From CAWKOH01 sp963851245 (GTDB taxonomy: Bacteria > Actinomycetota > Acidimicrobiia > Acidimicrobiales > Palsa-688): a stretch of DNA of 64,000 bases. Shown here piece after piece: positions 8,585 to 17,809 of this stretch. The stretch is from contig CAWKOH010000005.1 in NCBI GenBank assembly GCA_963851245.1, positions 310,001 to 374,000 of the forward strand, given 5' to 3'. The notes beneath the pieces are model-generated. The model did no database searches and had not been told where the DNA came from. It saw nothing but the letters and a program-made list of their open reading frames with translations. Every line of letters starts with the position of its first letter. The first letter of the stretch is position 1. A program made the translations under genes and the position numbers.

Positions 8585-9246
8585 ATGACCGCATGGCCGC
8601 CCAAAGTCAAGGCCTTTCTGTGGAATCCTCCGGGCCGGGTTAACCAGAAGCGCCGGACCCGTGCCGCGATCGTTGCCGCCGCCCGATCAATCCTGGATCG
8701 GGGCGAAACCCCCACGGTGGCGCAGGTCGCAGAGGAGGCGCAGATGACCCGCACCACCGTCTACCGGTACTTCCCCAACCAGGAGTCATTGCTCGTGGAG
8801 CTGTCCAGCAGCCTGGGTATGGACGAGGCCTTCGCCGAGCTGCTCGCCAGACCTCTCGACGGCGCGACACCCCAGACACGCCTGCTCGAGGTCATCGACG
8901 AGCTCATGCGCTACGTCGCCGCCAACGAGAAACTGTACCGCATCGCGCAGCGCCACTACCTCGACACCTGGCTGGCGGCCGAACGCGCCGGCCGGACCAC
9001 ACCCTTCAGGTGCGAGAAGGGCGTTGCCTGCGCTGGATCTCAGCCACGCTGGCACCGCTGCAAGACGAGCTGCCCGAAGCCGAACTGCGGCGCCTGGAAA
9101 CAGCCCTCTGCCTCGTCACCGGCGGCGGGGCGTACACCGTCCTCCGCGACGTATGTCAGCTCGAACCTGACGAAGCCATCGCTGTCACCCACTGGGCCGC
9201 GCAAGCTCTGCTGACCGCCGGACTCCCGGACAGAGCGAGCCGCTGA
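8585..9246 (+). pseudogene. TetR/AcrR family regulator, frameshifted
   Basis: A TetR-type repressor of about 220 residues. The N-terminal helix-turn-helix is intact (TRAAIVAAARSILDRG, then TVAQVAEEAQMTRTTVYRYF). The ligand-binding half starts normally but homology stops at RAGRTTP. It resumes in the next frame as VREGRCLRWISATLAPL and runs to PDRASR at 9246. Loss of one C from the CCC run at 9002-9004 explains this. As read, the protein would have an unrelated Cys/Pro-rich tail. The lesion is homopolymer-associated, so a sequencing error is possible. It probably controlled the divergent cupin gene. Confidence 0.8.
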
Positions 9247-9325
9247 GGCGACCTCAGTCGAAGCCACCCGCAGATGCCAATCGGCGATCGGTCGGCGGCG
9301 AACGCAGGGGTGGCGGCGGCCGCGG

Positions 9326-9622
9326 TCAGGACCGGCGGACCGACGACCGGTGGACGGAGTCGTGGATGAGCATGAACCGCATCGGCCAATACCCGGGTCG
9401 CGGCTCGGGTAACTCGTGCCGGGCCCGGACGACCCCGGTCAACGTGACGGCGGCGGCGGCAACCCAGATGATCACCCCGACAGCCAGGACCCACGGCGTG
9501 GATCCTAAGGACATCACGATGAGGCCTGCGATAGCGACCGCCAGCGCGAGGTACCCGACACGGAGGGCCCAGACTGCCATCCTCCAGTGGCTGTTGTGCT
9601 GCAGCTCCGGCGGCTCGTTCAT
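9326..9622 (-). CDS. small membrane protein, unknown function
   Basis: A 98-residue protein beginning MNEPPELQHNSHWRMAVWAL with two adjacent hydrophobic helices (about 14-39 and 41-65) and a basic, Pro-containing C-terminus. The open frame extends upstream to 9925 antisense to the methyltransferase gene, but only the part from the ATG at 9622 has membrane-protein character. It is divergent from the methyltransferase at 9698. No known family is recognised. Confidence 0.55.
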   Translation of the reverse strand: MNEPPELQHNSHWRMAVWALRVGYLALAVAIAGLIVMSLGSTPWVLAVGVIIWVAAAAVTLTGVVRARHELPEPRPGYWPMRFMLIHDSVHRSSVRRS

Positions 9623-9697
9623 GCCAGGTATTGTGCGCACATTGTTGCCCGTCGGCGCTTGGCCGAGGGGGTGGATCTCAAGGGCGCAACCGGGTCT

Positions 9698-10429
9698 ATG
9701 CGAAAGGGAACCGATGTATTTGGGCGAGCGTTGATGGACTGGGCGCGGGGCGGGAGTGCTCCTGAGGTCATCGAGCGTGACGATGGTTTCACCGACATGG
9801 GCGCAGGACACGAACTGTATGTTGCGAGATTCGAGGAATGGGATTCCTCGGAGCGGCGGTCCATGCGCTATGCCCGAGGTCGCATCATCGACGTGGGGTG
9901 TGGCGCGGGAAGGGTCGCCTTGCACCTCCAGCAGCGGGGATTCGATGTCGTCGGCGTGGATGCTTCACGCCTTGCGATCCGGTCGGCCCGGTTGCGGGGC
10001 CTGAAGAAGGCATGGTGTATGTCGATCGACGACCTATCCGAAAAGATCGAATCGTTTGACACCATTGTGCTGCTTGGAAACAACTTTGGGATTTTTGGCA
10101 GTCCCGAACGTGTACGGCGAATGTTGGGCGCCTGGGCCCGTAGGACTAGCCCCGGTGCGCGCATCCTGGCCCAGAGCACGAATCCATATGGCGGCAGAGC
10201 TCCGGCGTTTGATCGGGCTTATTGTGAAAGGAACAAGCAAAAGGGCCTCATGGCAGGACAGATACGTCTACGGACCCAATACCGAGGCTGCGTCGGTGAA
10301 TGGTCCGATTGGCTCTTTGTTTCGCGCAATGAGATGCGGTTGCTATTGAAGGACACAGGTTGGCACCAGACCAGGATTCTTGGAGGGCTCCCCAGCGATT
10401 CCTATGTAGCAGTCCTGGAGAAAGATTGA
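9698..10429 (+). CDS. class I SAM-dependent methyltransferase
   Basis: A 243-residue Rossmann-fold methyltransferase. Motif I is clear (GRIIDVGCGAGRVALHL, about residues 62-78), followed by the acidic end of beta2 (VVGVDASRLAIRSAR) and motif IV-like VLLGNNFGIFGSPE. I chose the ATG at 9698 (MRKGTDVFGRALMDW), because sequence upstream of it is antisense to the divergent membrane-protein gene. The C-terminal half has the GEWSDWLFVSRNEM stretch seen in small-molecule methyltransferases. The acceptor is unknown and no pathway neighbours point to it. Confidence 0.85.
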   Translation: MRKGTDVFGRALMDWARGGSAPEVIERDDGFTDMGAGHELYVARFEEWDSSERRSMRYARGRIIDVGCGAGRVALHLQQRGFDVVGVDASRLAIRSARLRGLKKAWCMSIDDLSEKIESFDTIVLLGNNFGIFGSPERVRRMLGAWARRTSPGARILAQSTNPYGGRAPAFDRAYCERNKQKGLMAGQIRLRTQYRGCVGEWSDWLFVSRNEMRLLLKDTGWHQTRILGGLPSDSYVAVLEKD

Positions 10430-10599
10430 CTAGTCCCAGGCGTCCACATGGGTGACGCCTGATCCAGTATGCGTCGCGCTTACCAGTCAAGGTCGTTGAT
10501 CAGAGGTACATGGTCGCTGCGGCCAAGCAACATTCCGGGGTTGCCATCTGGTCCATCACGACCTCCCTTAGGATGCCCACCTTACTCAGGCACAGCAAC

Positions 10600-10621
10600 G
10601 CCGGCACCGGCTTGTGCCGGC
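10600..10621 (-). terminator. possible hairpin terminator
   Basis: A perfect 8-bp GC stem (GCCGGCAC / GTGCCGGC) with a 6-base loop, about 50 bases past the stop of the minus-strand binding-protein gene at 10668. No T-run follows, so it may only be a stabilising 3' hairpin. Confidence 0.3.
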
Positions 10622-10667
10622 ACCGGCGCTGCGGCTGCCAGAAGTACGTTGGGCCTGCCCGACCGTG

Positions 10668-11786
10668 TCAGCTCAGCGGGACCTCGCACTCCTTGGGATC
10701 GATGTGGCCCAGGTTTTCGACCACCTTGAACGTGCCGTTTTCGGACCGGGCGATGTACATGTTCATACGCACATGGTGCTGGCCGGGCACCATCTCGGCG
10801 GGACCTCCCGGACCCTGCGGGATTCGGGCGTGGTCAAGGGCCGCGACGACATCGTGCTGCTTGAGCGAGCCCGCTTCGTTCACCGCGGACTCCCACATCT
10901 TCAGTGCCCGGTAGGTGCCGGTGCACGCTGAGCCGGCGGTGAATATCGCGCTGCCCGGGTAACGTGCCTCGTACCGGTTTAGGAGCTCGATGCTGAACGG
11001 ATCTGGCACGTCCCGGTAGTAGTCGAGGCAGCCGTAGAGTCCCTCGACGTGCTCGACGGGCACTAGGTTCAGGAAGTTCTCGTCGAAGTACGTGCACACG
11101 AGCTGCCCTCCTCGCGCCATGAACCCGGCTTCGTGTAGCTGGGCCAGGAACGGTGTGAGACCGGGCGGCACGATCGTGTTGAACACGACATCGGCTCCCG
11201 TTGTCATGATGTCGGCCACCACGGCCTTGTAGTCGACGTGGTCGAGCGGGAAGTACTCCTCACCGACGATCTGGCCGCCCCTGTCGGTCACGACCTCGCG
11301 GACCTTCTTGTTCAGCGTGTGGGGCCAAATGTAGTCGGCCGAGGGCATGTAGAAGGTCGTAGCCCCGGTCTTCCGCATCAGCCAGGGGAAGAAAGGCTCG
11401 ATCTGCTGGGCGGGAACCGGCCCGGTGCAGAAGATAAGCGGGTGGCACTCCTGTCCCTCGTACTGCTCCGGATACAGGTAGAGCTTCCCGGCCTCGTCGA
11501 CCACGGGCACCTTGATGGCCTGCCGGGTGGAGCTGTAGATGCCGCCCACGACGACGTCGACGTCGGCCTGGACGAGCCGGACCGCGGCGGCCTGCGCCAC
11601 GCCGTCATCGGTGGCGCTGTCCTCGATGAACAGCTCGACGGGACGGCCGAGCAGGCCGCCCTGCGAATTGATGTCATCTACGACCATCCGGGCCACGTTG
11701 ACGTTGGCGATGCCCATGAACGACAAGGCGCCGGTCTGGTCGGTGATGACCCCGACCCGTGCCGGGCGATCGATGGTGATGGTCAT
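10668..11786 (-). CDS. AmiC/UrtA-like ligand-binding protein without a signal peptide
   Basis: A 372-residue type I periplasmic-binding fold protein of the amide/urea group (Peripla_BP_5-like), starting MTITIDRPARVGVITDQTG. Family features include FMGIANVNVARMVVDDIN, SSTRQAIKVPVVDEAGKLY and the ligand-site region FYMPSADYIWP. There is no signal sequence, so it should be cytosolic, as AmiC, the amide sensor of the Pseudomonas amidase operon, is. It begins 8 bases after the small alpha/beta-barrel gene and both lie downstream of a LuxR-type regulator on the same strand. A sensory rather than transport role is therefore likely. That inference needs the true start to be confirmed; the open frame extends upstream to 11930. 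Confidence 0.8.
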   Translation of the reverse strand: MTITIDRPARVGVITDQTGALSFMGIANVNVARMVVDDINSQGGLLGRPVELFIEDSATDDGVAQAAAVRLVQADVDVVVGGIYSSTRQAIKVPVVDEAGKLYLYPEQYEGQECHPLIFCTGPVPAQQIEPFFPWLMRKTGATTFYMPSADYIWPHTLNKKVREVVTDRGGQIVGEEYFPLDHVDYKAVVADIMTTGADVVFNTIVPPGLTPFLAQLHEAGFMARGGQLVCTYFDENFLNLVPVEHVEGLYGCLDYYRDVPDPFSIELLNRYEARYPGSAIFTAGSACTGTYRALKMWESAVNEAGSLKQHDVVAALDHARIPQGPGGPAEMVPGQHHVRMNMYIARSENGTFKVVENLGHIDPKECEVPLS

Positions 11787-11794
11787 TGTCGCCC

Positions 11795-12067
11795 CTACGC
11801 CTCGTACTGACCTAGGAACGCCGCCGATTGGGGCTTGCCGAGGTGGCCGGCTTCCTTCAGGATCGGCGGGACCTCGGGGTCGGACACGAAGGCGGCCCAG
11901 CCCTGCTCGTCCCACTCGAACAGCGCCCAAACGCGGTTCGCCTCGGTCGGGTCACGGAACACGGTAGAGCCCTTCGAACCGTGCCGCGCCCGCTTGTCGG
12001 CGCCCTTGTTGGCGAACACTTCCAGGAATCGGTCGACGTCCTCGACCGTCGTTGTTGCCAGGATCAT
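11795..12067 (-). CDS. small dimeric alpha/beta-barrel-like protein
   Basis: A 90-residue protein (MILATTTVEDVDRFLEVF...) whose pattern of strand-helix-strand, with a central NRVWALFEWDEQGWAAF, resembles single-domain dimeric alpha/beta-barrel proteins (ABM/EthD-like). The ATG at 12067 is preceded by AAGGAGATTGTG, a good ribosome-binding site. It lies between the LuxR-type regulator and the cytosolic binding protein, all on the minus strand. No catalytic residues are recognisable. It could be a ligand-modifying enzyme or an accessory of the signalling module. Confidence 0.7.
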   Translation of the reverse strand: MILATTTVEDVDRFLEVFANKGADKRARHGSKGSTVFRDPTEANRVWALFEWDEQGWAAFVSDPEVPPILKEAGHLGKPQSAAFLGQYEA

Positions 12068-12232
12068 CACAATCTCCTTCTCGTCACGGATCACCTGGGA
12101 TCCACCGGTCGCCTGCCAGTTGGCGGGCGTGGGACATATTGTGGAAGAGGTCGCTGGCGGCCGCATCGGCAGATCTACCCATTTCCGGTGGGTAGTGGGA
12201 GCGGTCCGGAGCTGGAGATCGGGCGGTCGCCC

Positions 12233-15133
12233 TCAGCCGGTGACGATGTGGTGGGTGACGGCCCAGCGGGTGGCCGAGGCCCGGTTGGAGACGCCGATCT
12301 TGGTGTAGATGTTCTGGATGTGATGCTCGGCCGTGCGGGTCGAGATGAACAGCTCGCTGGCGATCTCAGCCGACGTTCGGCCCGCCGTGAGGAGGCGGAG
12401 CACCTCGAGCTCCCGCCGGCTTAGGCCACCGGGGCGCTGCTCCCGGACCCGTGGTCTCGGGTCACGCCGGGCGGCATCGATCTGCTGGCGGGCGTATAGG
12501 GCGGCGGCGTCGAGATCGAAGGCGGACCCTTCGCCAACGAGTTCCCTCATCCGCTTGGCCTCGAGCTTCGTGGCGAGGGTACCTTCGAGTTCGGCCAGCT
12601 CGGGGACGTGGTGGAAGCTCGACTCATGCCGTGACATCGCGCCCAGGAGTGTGGCGGCCGCCTCGAACCGCTCGAGCCGTTCGAACAGTGCGGGAACGCT
12701 CGCGAGTGTGATGATCAGCTGCGGGACGTTTCCGGCTCGTTGGAAGGACGCGATGGCGTCACTGAACAGCACCAGGGCAGCCTCAGGCTCGCCGTCGGAG
12801 GTGTGCAGGCGTGCTGCGTCGCGGGCGAGGAAGCCCTCGAAGAAGTTCACGCGCTGCTCGCGGACAAAGGCGATGCCCTCGTCCCACGCGGCCAGCGCCC
12901 GTCTCGAGTCGGATCTCGAGAAGGCCATGCCCGCGATCCACAGGGCGTACGCGATCCAGTACGGGTTGCCGAGCTTACGAGCCGCGGCAACCGACTGCTC
13001 GGTTAGCGCGAGCGCTTCCTCGACCCGGCCCGCCGACTGAAGACCGTCGACGTAGGACGCCAGGCCGTACCCGCGCTCGGCCCCGTACCGCTGCGCCACC
13101 TCCCCTGTGAGCTCCATGTAGCGGTCGAGGTCACCGCAGTACACTTGACCGAGCGCTTCTATAAACATGGAGTACCCCGGCTCGCACGGGTCGTACCGAT
13201 CGACGGCCTCCAGTTCCGTGGCCCGGTGGGCGTTCCGACGGGCCGCGTCGGGCCGCCCGGCGAAGCAGGCATAGCCGGCGGCTGTGTACAGGCGGGGAAG
13301 TCGGGGGACGTCGGCGGACGCCGCTGCGTCGAGCAGGTCCTCGGCCCAGGCTACGGTCTCGAAGAGCTGCGCCGAAAAGCCCATGAGCGCGGCGTGGGCC
13401 GCGATGTCGGTAGCCACCTCAACCTCGCCGCGCTGGGCGCTCCACCGATACCCGGCCCGGAGATTGTCGAGTTCGAGCTCCACCCACTCGACCGCGTCGC
13501 GCCATCCGGGCCCGTTCCATCCCTCCCACTCCTTGACAGCCCGGCACCCGAAGTGCGCGGCGTGGGCGTCTCGCGCTCCCTCACGCTCGCCGGCATCTGC
13601 CAGTCGATCCTCCACGAACTGCCGAATCGTCTCGTACAGGCCGTAGCGCGTCGTCGCGGCGGAATGATCAGCCACGACGAGCGACTTGCGGACGAGGGAA
13701 TCGAGGTGCCGCAGTACCTCGATCTCGTCGGCACTGACGACGATGGCACAGATGCTCGACAGGTCGAAGCCGCCGGCGAACACCGAGGCGGTGCGCAGCA
13801 GCGCCCGCTCCTCATCGGTCAGCAGATCGTAGGACCACTCGACGGCATGACGTAGCGTGAGATGACGCTCCGGACCCCTTTCTCCGCCCTGCAACAGGCG
13901 GAACCGGTCGGCAAGCCTGTCCCTGACCTCGATCGCACTCATCGCAGACATCCGCGCCGCCGCGAGTTCGATGCCGAGCGGTAACCCGTCGACCGCCTCG
14001 CAGATTTCCGTCACTGCCGCCGCGGTCTGCGGGTCCTGGAGCTCAAAGTCGTGGCGGGCGGAACGGGCCCGCTGGAGGAACAGAGTGACGGCATCGGAGG
14101 TCACTCCGCCTTCGGTCGCAAGTGGCGATACCGTAGTGACCGACTCGCCGGGCACGCCGACGGCCTCGCGCGAGGTCGCCAGTACCTTCGTGTGCCCGGC
14201 TCGGCCGAGAATCGCCGCGATGGCAGCAGCAGCCGAATTCCGAAGGTGCTCGCAATTGTCGACGACGAGCAGCATCTGCCGTCCGGCGAGCGTGTCGGCG
14301 ACGGTGTCGATCAATGGCACGTCGCCCTGCGGCGTAACGCCCAGCACCGCGGCCAGGGCCGCGGGCAATGCGCCCGGGTCCCCCACCCCGGCCAGCTCGA
14401 CTATCCAGACCCCGTCGTCGAACTCCCCCGAGAGCTCGGCACCGATCTCGACGGCCAAGCGGGTCTTGCCGACACCGCCGACGCCGGTCAGCGTGACCAG
14501 ACGCTGCCCTCGCACCAGCTCGCTGATCTCGTCGACCTCCGCGTCGCGCCCGACGAGGGAGCTGACCTGCCGGGGGAGGTTCCCCGGGAAGCCGTCCGGA
14601 CTGCCCAACACAGGGAACTCCGAGCGGAGGCCGTCGGCCATCACCTGGTACACCGCGATCCTGCCCCGGAGCCCGCGCAGGAGGTGGTCACCCAGGGGAC
14701 GCAGAGCGACCCGGCTGCGCACCAGGACCTCGGCTGCGTCGGACACCAGGACCTGACCGCCGTGGGCGAGGGCCATCAACCGCCCTGCTCGGTTCACCTC
14801 TGTGCCGTAGTAGTTACTGTCGCGCTCCGCCGCCTCGCCGGTGTGCAGAGCCATTCGAACGGCGAGCGGCATGGAGTCGACGCCAACCAGCTCCAGCTGA
14901 GACTCGACAGCGGCCGACACCGCGTCCACAGCGGACGAGAACGCGGCACAGAAACCGTCGCCACCAGTGGCGAACACGTGGCCACCATGGCGCTCAATCG
15001 CCGAGCGGACGATGGCGTCATGCGCCTGCACGGCCTCGGCCATGTCCGTCGGATTCGATTCCCATAGACGCGTCGAGTCCACGATGTCGGTGAACAGGAA
15101 CGTCACCGTTCCCGAAGGTGAAGGCGCGGACAC
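12233..15133 (-). CDS. multidomain regulator: class III cyclase, NB-ARC-type ATPase, TPR, LuxR HTH
   Basis: A 966-residue regulator. Residues 8-170 are a class III nucleotide cyclase domain; the first metal Asp is in FLFTDIVDSTRLWE and the second in the FATGGDGFCAAF loop. Residues about 190-480 are a STAND ATPase with P-loop GVGGVGKTRLAVEIG and a VVDNCEHL Walker B. A helical, TPR-like region follows, and the last 65 residues are a LuxR/GerE helix-turn-helix beginning GLSRRELEVLRLLTAGRTSAEIA. Such large ATP-binding regulators integrate a ligand signal and activate adjacent genes. The two genes 166 bases downstream on the same strand are natural targets or partners. Cyclase activity cannot be decided by eye. 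Confidence 0.93.
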   Translation of the reverse strand: MSAPSPSGTVTFLFTDIVDSTRLWESNPTDMAEAVQAHDAIVRSAIERHGGHVFATGGDGFCAAFSSAVDAVSAAVESQLELVGVDSMPLAVRMALHTGEAAERDSNYYGTEVNRAGRLMALAHGGQVLVSDAAEVLVRSRVALRPLGDHLLRGLRGRIAVYQVMADGLRSEFPVLGSPDGFPGNLPRQVSSLVGRDAEVDEISELVRGQRLVTLTGVGGVGKTRLAVEIGAELSGEFDDGVWIVELAGVGDPGALPAALAAVLGVTPQGDVPLIDTVADTLAGRQMLLVVDNCEHLRNSAAAAIAAILGRAGHTKVLATSREAVGVPGESVTTVSPLATEGGVTSDAVTLFLQRARSARHDFELQDPQTAAAVTEICEAVDGLPLGIELAAARMSAMSAIEVRDRLADRFRLLQGGERGPERHLTLRHAVEWSYDLLTDEERALLRTASVFAGGFDLSSICAIVVSADEIEVLRHLDSLVRKSLVVADHSAATTRYGLYETIRQFVEDRLADAGEREGARDAHAAHFGCRAVKEWEGWNGPGWRDAVEWVELELDNLRAGYRWSAQRGEVEVATDIAAHAALMGFSAQLFETVAWAEDLLDAAASADVPRLPRLYTAAGYACFAGRPDAARRNAHRATELEAVDRYDPCEPGYSMFIEALGQVYCGDLDRYMELTGEVAQRYGAERGYGLASYVDGLQSAGRVEEALALTEQSVAAARKLGNPYWIAYALWIAGMAFSRSDSRRALAAWDEGIAFVREQRVNFFEGFLARDAARLHTSDGEPEAALVLFSDAIASFQRAGNVPQLIITLASVPALFERLERFEAAATLLGAMSRHESSFHHVPELAELEGTLATKLEAKRMRELVGEGSAFDLDAAALYARQQIDAARRDPRPRVREQRPGGLSRRELEVLRLLTAGRTSAEIASELFISTRTAEHHIQNIYTKIGVSNRASATRWAVTHHIVTG

Positions 15134-15150
15134 GCCCGTGACTCTACGGC

Positions 15151-15339
15151 CTATCGGGTGGTCAGATCCGCGAGTGTGGAGCCTCGAAGGCTCCCTTCGT
15201 GCTCAATGCAGTGCCTCGCGTCGATAGAGCCGGACGGCCCGGAACCCGGGACGAACGTTTCGAGTACGGCCTTCGCTGCGTTCTCGATGGGATCGGTGTC
15301 CAGATCGCCCAGCGGCAGCAGTAGAACGAGCTCCTTCTG
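15151..15339 (-). pseudogene. short coding remnant, family uncertain
   Basis: A 63-codon stretch open between two stops, with no good start codon. It contains LVLLLPLGDLDTDPIENAAK and VLETFVPGSG, which look like the C-terminal helices of a regulator or enzyme. It sits just upstream of the LuxR-type regulator and may be the tail of a gene truncated when the nearby insertion sequence arrived. This is low-confidence inference. Confidence 0.3.
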
Positions 15340-15399
15340 CTAACTCAACTACGGGCGGGATTGACCCACCTCGTATGACCGCCGCCCTTTATGGCGTCA

Positions 15400-16824
15400 G
15401 GAAAGCTGTCAGCCCCTCTGCCAGCGGCATAACAACAACGGTGTAACTACCAACCTAACATGCCGGGTCCAGGCTCGGCCAAGACAGAGAGGTAGTGATG
15501 ACCGATACAACCGATTCGGCTGCAGCTGCAGCGACGACTGCAGTGTTGATGGAGCCTGCCCCGGGCCGGGCGCTGGCCGCCAAGATTTCGACTGAGGAGC
15601 TCGCTGATGAGCTGATGGAACGGGCCAGGGCTGATGGGGTGAGCTTGGTCGGCCCTGACGGGATGCTGGCCGGGCTGACCAAGCGGGTGCTCGAGTCGAT
15701 GCTGGAGGCAGAGATGACCGAGCATGTGGGATATGAGGCCCATGACCCGGAGGGGCACAACTCGGGGAACTCCCGCAACGGCACCCGGCCCAAGACGATC
15801 TTGACCGAGATCGGCCCGATCAAGATCGAGGTGCCGCGGGATCGCAACAGCAGCTTCGCTCCGATCGTGGTGCCCAAACGCAAGCGGCGCCTGGGCGGTG
15901 TGGATCAGATGGTTCTGTCGCTGTCGGCCAAGGGGCTCACCCATGGGGAGATCTGCGCTCACCTGGAGGAGATCTACGGGGCCAAGGTGTCCAAGGAGAC
16001 GATCACCCGGATCACCGACGCGGTGATCGAGCACATGGTCGAGTGGCAGAACCGTCCCCTCGACCGGGTCTACCCGGTGGTCTTCATCGACTGCATCCAC
16101 GTGAAGATCCGCGACGGCCAGGTGGCGAACCGGCCGATCTACGTGGCCGTGGCCGTCACCGTGGACGGCGAGCGCGACATTCTGGGCATCTGGGCCGGCG
16201 ACGGCGGCGAGGGAGCCAAGTACTGGGCCCACGTGTTGACCGAGATCAAGAACCGAGGCTGCGCGGACGTGTGCATGGTGGTCTGCGACGGCCTCACCGG
16301 CCTGCCCGACGCGGTGGGCGGAGTGTGGCCCCAGGCGGTGGTCCAGACGTGTGTGGTCCACCTTCTGCGCAACTCGTTCCGTTACGCGTCGCGTCGGGAC
16401 TGGCCGGCCATCGCCAAGGACCTCAAGCCCATCTACACCGCCGCGACCGAGGCGGCCGCCCTGGACCGCTTCGCCGAGTTCTCCGAGCGCTGGGAGGCCC
16501 GCTACCCGGCCATCGTCCGCCTGTGGGAGAACGCCTGGGCAGAGTTCGTCCCGTTCTTGAGCTTCGACCAGGAGATCCGCACCATCATTTACACCACCAA
16601 CGCCATCGAGAGCGTCAACTCGCGGATCCGAAAGGCGGTCAAGGCGAGAGGTCATTTCCCGAACAGCGACGCGGCGCTCAAGTGCGTATACCTGGCCATC
16701 ATGAGCCTAGACCCGACCGGAAGAGGCCGGCAACGCTGGACGAATCGCTGGAAGCCGGCTCTGAATGCCTTTACAATCGCGTTCCCAGATCGTATAATAA
16801 CCGCAACGAAGTAACCGAGTTCAC
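15400..16824 (+). mobile_element. IS256-type insertion sequence, ends not defined
   Basis: Approximate extent of the element carrying the transposase. I could not find a convincing pair of terminal inverted repeats or a target duplication. The TGTAA shared between the left side (near 15440) and the inverted right side (near 16772) is too short to rely on, so the boundaries are estimates. Confidence 0.5.
15495..16814 (+). CDS. IS256 family transposase
   Basis: A 439-residue DDE transposase of the IS256/mutator family. Diagnostic segments are EMTEHVGYEAHDPEG, NSRNGTRPKTI, the first catalytic Asp region VVFIDCIHVKIRDG, the second in VVCDGLTGLPDAV, and the catalytic Glu region IYTTNAIESVNSRIRKA. 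Length and order are normal. The C-terminus (RIITATK) is a little longer than usual, perhaps reading through the normal end into flanking DNA. It appears intact. Its stop lies only 11 bases from the stop of the convergent amidase gene. Confidence 0.95.
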   Translation: MMTDTTDSAAAAATTAVLMEPAPGRALAAKISTEELADELMERARADGVSLVGPDGMLAGLTKRVLESMLEAEMTEHVGYEAHDPEGHNSGNSRNGTRPKTILTEIGPIKIEVPRDRNSSFAPIVVPKRKRRLGGVDQMVLSLSAKGLTHGEICAHLEEIYGAKVSKETITRITDAVIEHMVEWQNRPLDRVYPVVFIDCIHVKIRDGQVANRPIYVAVAVTVDGERDILGIWAGDGGEGAKYWAHVLTEIKNRGCADVCMVVCDGLTGLPDAVGGVWPQAVVQTCVVHLLRNSFRYASRRDWPAIAKDLKPIYTAATEAAALDRFAEFSERWEARYPAIVRLWENAWAEFVPFLSFDQEIRTIIYTTNAIESVNSRIRKAVKARGHFPNSDAALKCVYLAIMSLDPTGRGRQRWTNRWKPALNAFTIAFPDRIITATK

Positions 16825-17737
16825 TCAGAAAGAGCCCCCGGCGGCGCTCTGCTGCCACTGCGCGGTCGTGAGGAGTGCGGCGTCCGTGGTATTGCGCATG
16901 TTGGCGCACTCGATGAGAACCTTGGGAACAGTGGACAGGTTCAGGCCGGCTAGGTCGTTGCGAGGTTGGAGTCCGTTGGTGCCGTCATAGGTGCTGACTG
17001 GTTCGTCGGTGCCGGACAGAAAGGCGGTTCGCACGTCAAGGGCGAGAGCCTGTGATGCGGCGATGATGCCGTCGTTAGGACCGTCGGCAACCGGTTCGAG
17101 GATGGCGAAGCCTCTGCCCGTGGGTGGTCCGCCGTCGGCGTGGATGCTGATGGCGGCGTTGGCGCGGGCATTGTTGCCGATAACGGCCCGCTCGGTGACG
17201 CACGGCCCCACACCCGTGTTGGAGGTGCGGGTCAGCACCACGGTCGCACCTTCTGCCTCTAGGTCTCCGGCGAGGTATTCAGCCACGTTGAAGTTGAACT
17301 GGGCCTCGGTGTAGCCGCCATCGGTTTCGGTACCCGTGGTGTCGCAGCTCTCGTTCTCTCGCCCGTTCCAGATGATCTGGTTGATGACTGCCGAAGCCGC
17401 CGCGTTCCCGCCGTTGTGGCCGGGGTCCACGGCGATGGTCTTTCCGGCCAGCGGCTTGCTCCGGACCGCGCTGGTGGGTGGTGCCGCGGTGGTCGATGGC
17501 GATGGATGGGGGACCACCGGGGTAGTGACCGGCGCTCGGCTCGGCGTTGTCGGGGTAGTTATGGCGATGGGTCGTGTGGCTGGGCTGCCGGGGTGTGGTA
17601 ATGGTGTCAGTCGAGGTCACCGGAGTTTGGGCATGCTGGGTCGGGTCTCCTGGGCTACAGGCGGCCAACGCAAACGCTCCGGCGATCAGAAGTGTGGAGG
17701 CGATGGGTGTGCGTCGCGTGGGTATGAGTTGGGACAT
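16825..17737 (-). CDS. N-acetylmuramoyl-L-alanine amidase lipoprotein, frameshift in the linker
   Basis: A zinc amidase of the Amidase_3 type, which cleaves the peptide from muramic acid in peptidoglycan. The catalytic domain (from about 17450 leftwards) shows KTIAVDPGHNGG, TEAQFNFNVAEYLA, ARANAAISIHADG and a C-terminal VLIECANMRN, so the zinc His/Glu residues are present. In another frame just upstream, 17737-17620 encodes a lipoprotein leader (MSQLIPTRRTPIASTLLIAG, lipobox LAAC) and a Thr/Pro-rich linker. One base lost or gained in the linker (about 17520-17640) separates signal and enzyme. If the shift is real, the enzyme would start at the GTG at 17517, be cytosolic and probably have no function. 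Confidence 0.8.
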
Positions 17738-17809
17738 GATCCAGGCGATTCGGTTGGATGTTGCCGCTGGACGCCGAGCTTAGAACTGGGGTTGACGGTA
17801 GACGGGCCG

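Noticed and set aside
15035..15070. A GGATTCGATTCCC string resembling a tRNA T-arm
   Set aside because: It lies inside the cyclase/LuxR regulator gene and there is no acceptor stem or anticodon arm around it.
15340..16830. Possible terminal inverted repeats of the IS256-type element
   Set aside because: Only a 5-base TGTAA match could be found, and the right copy would fall inside the transposase frame.
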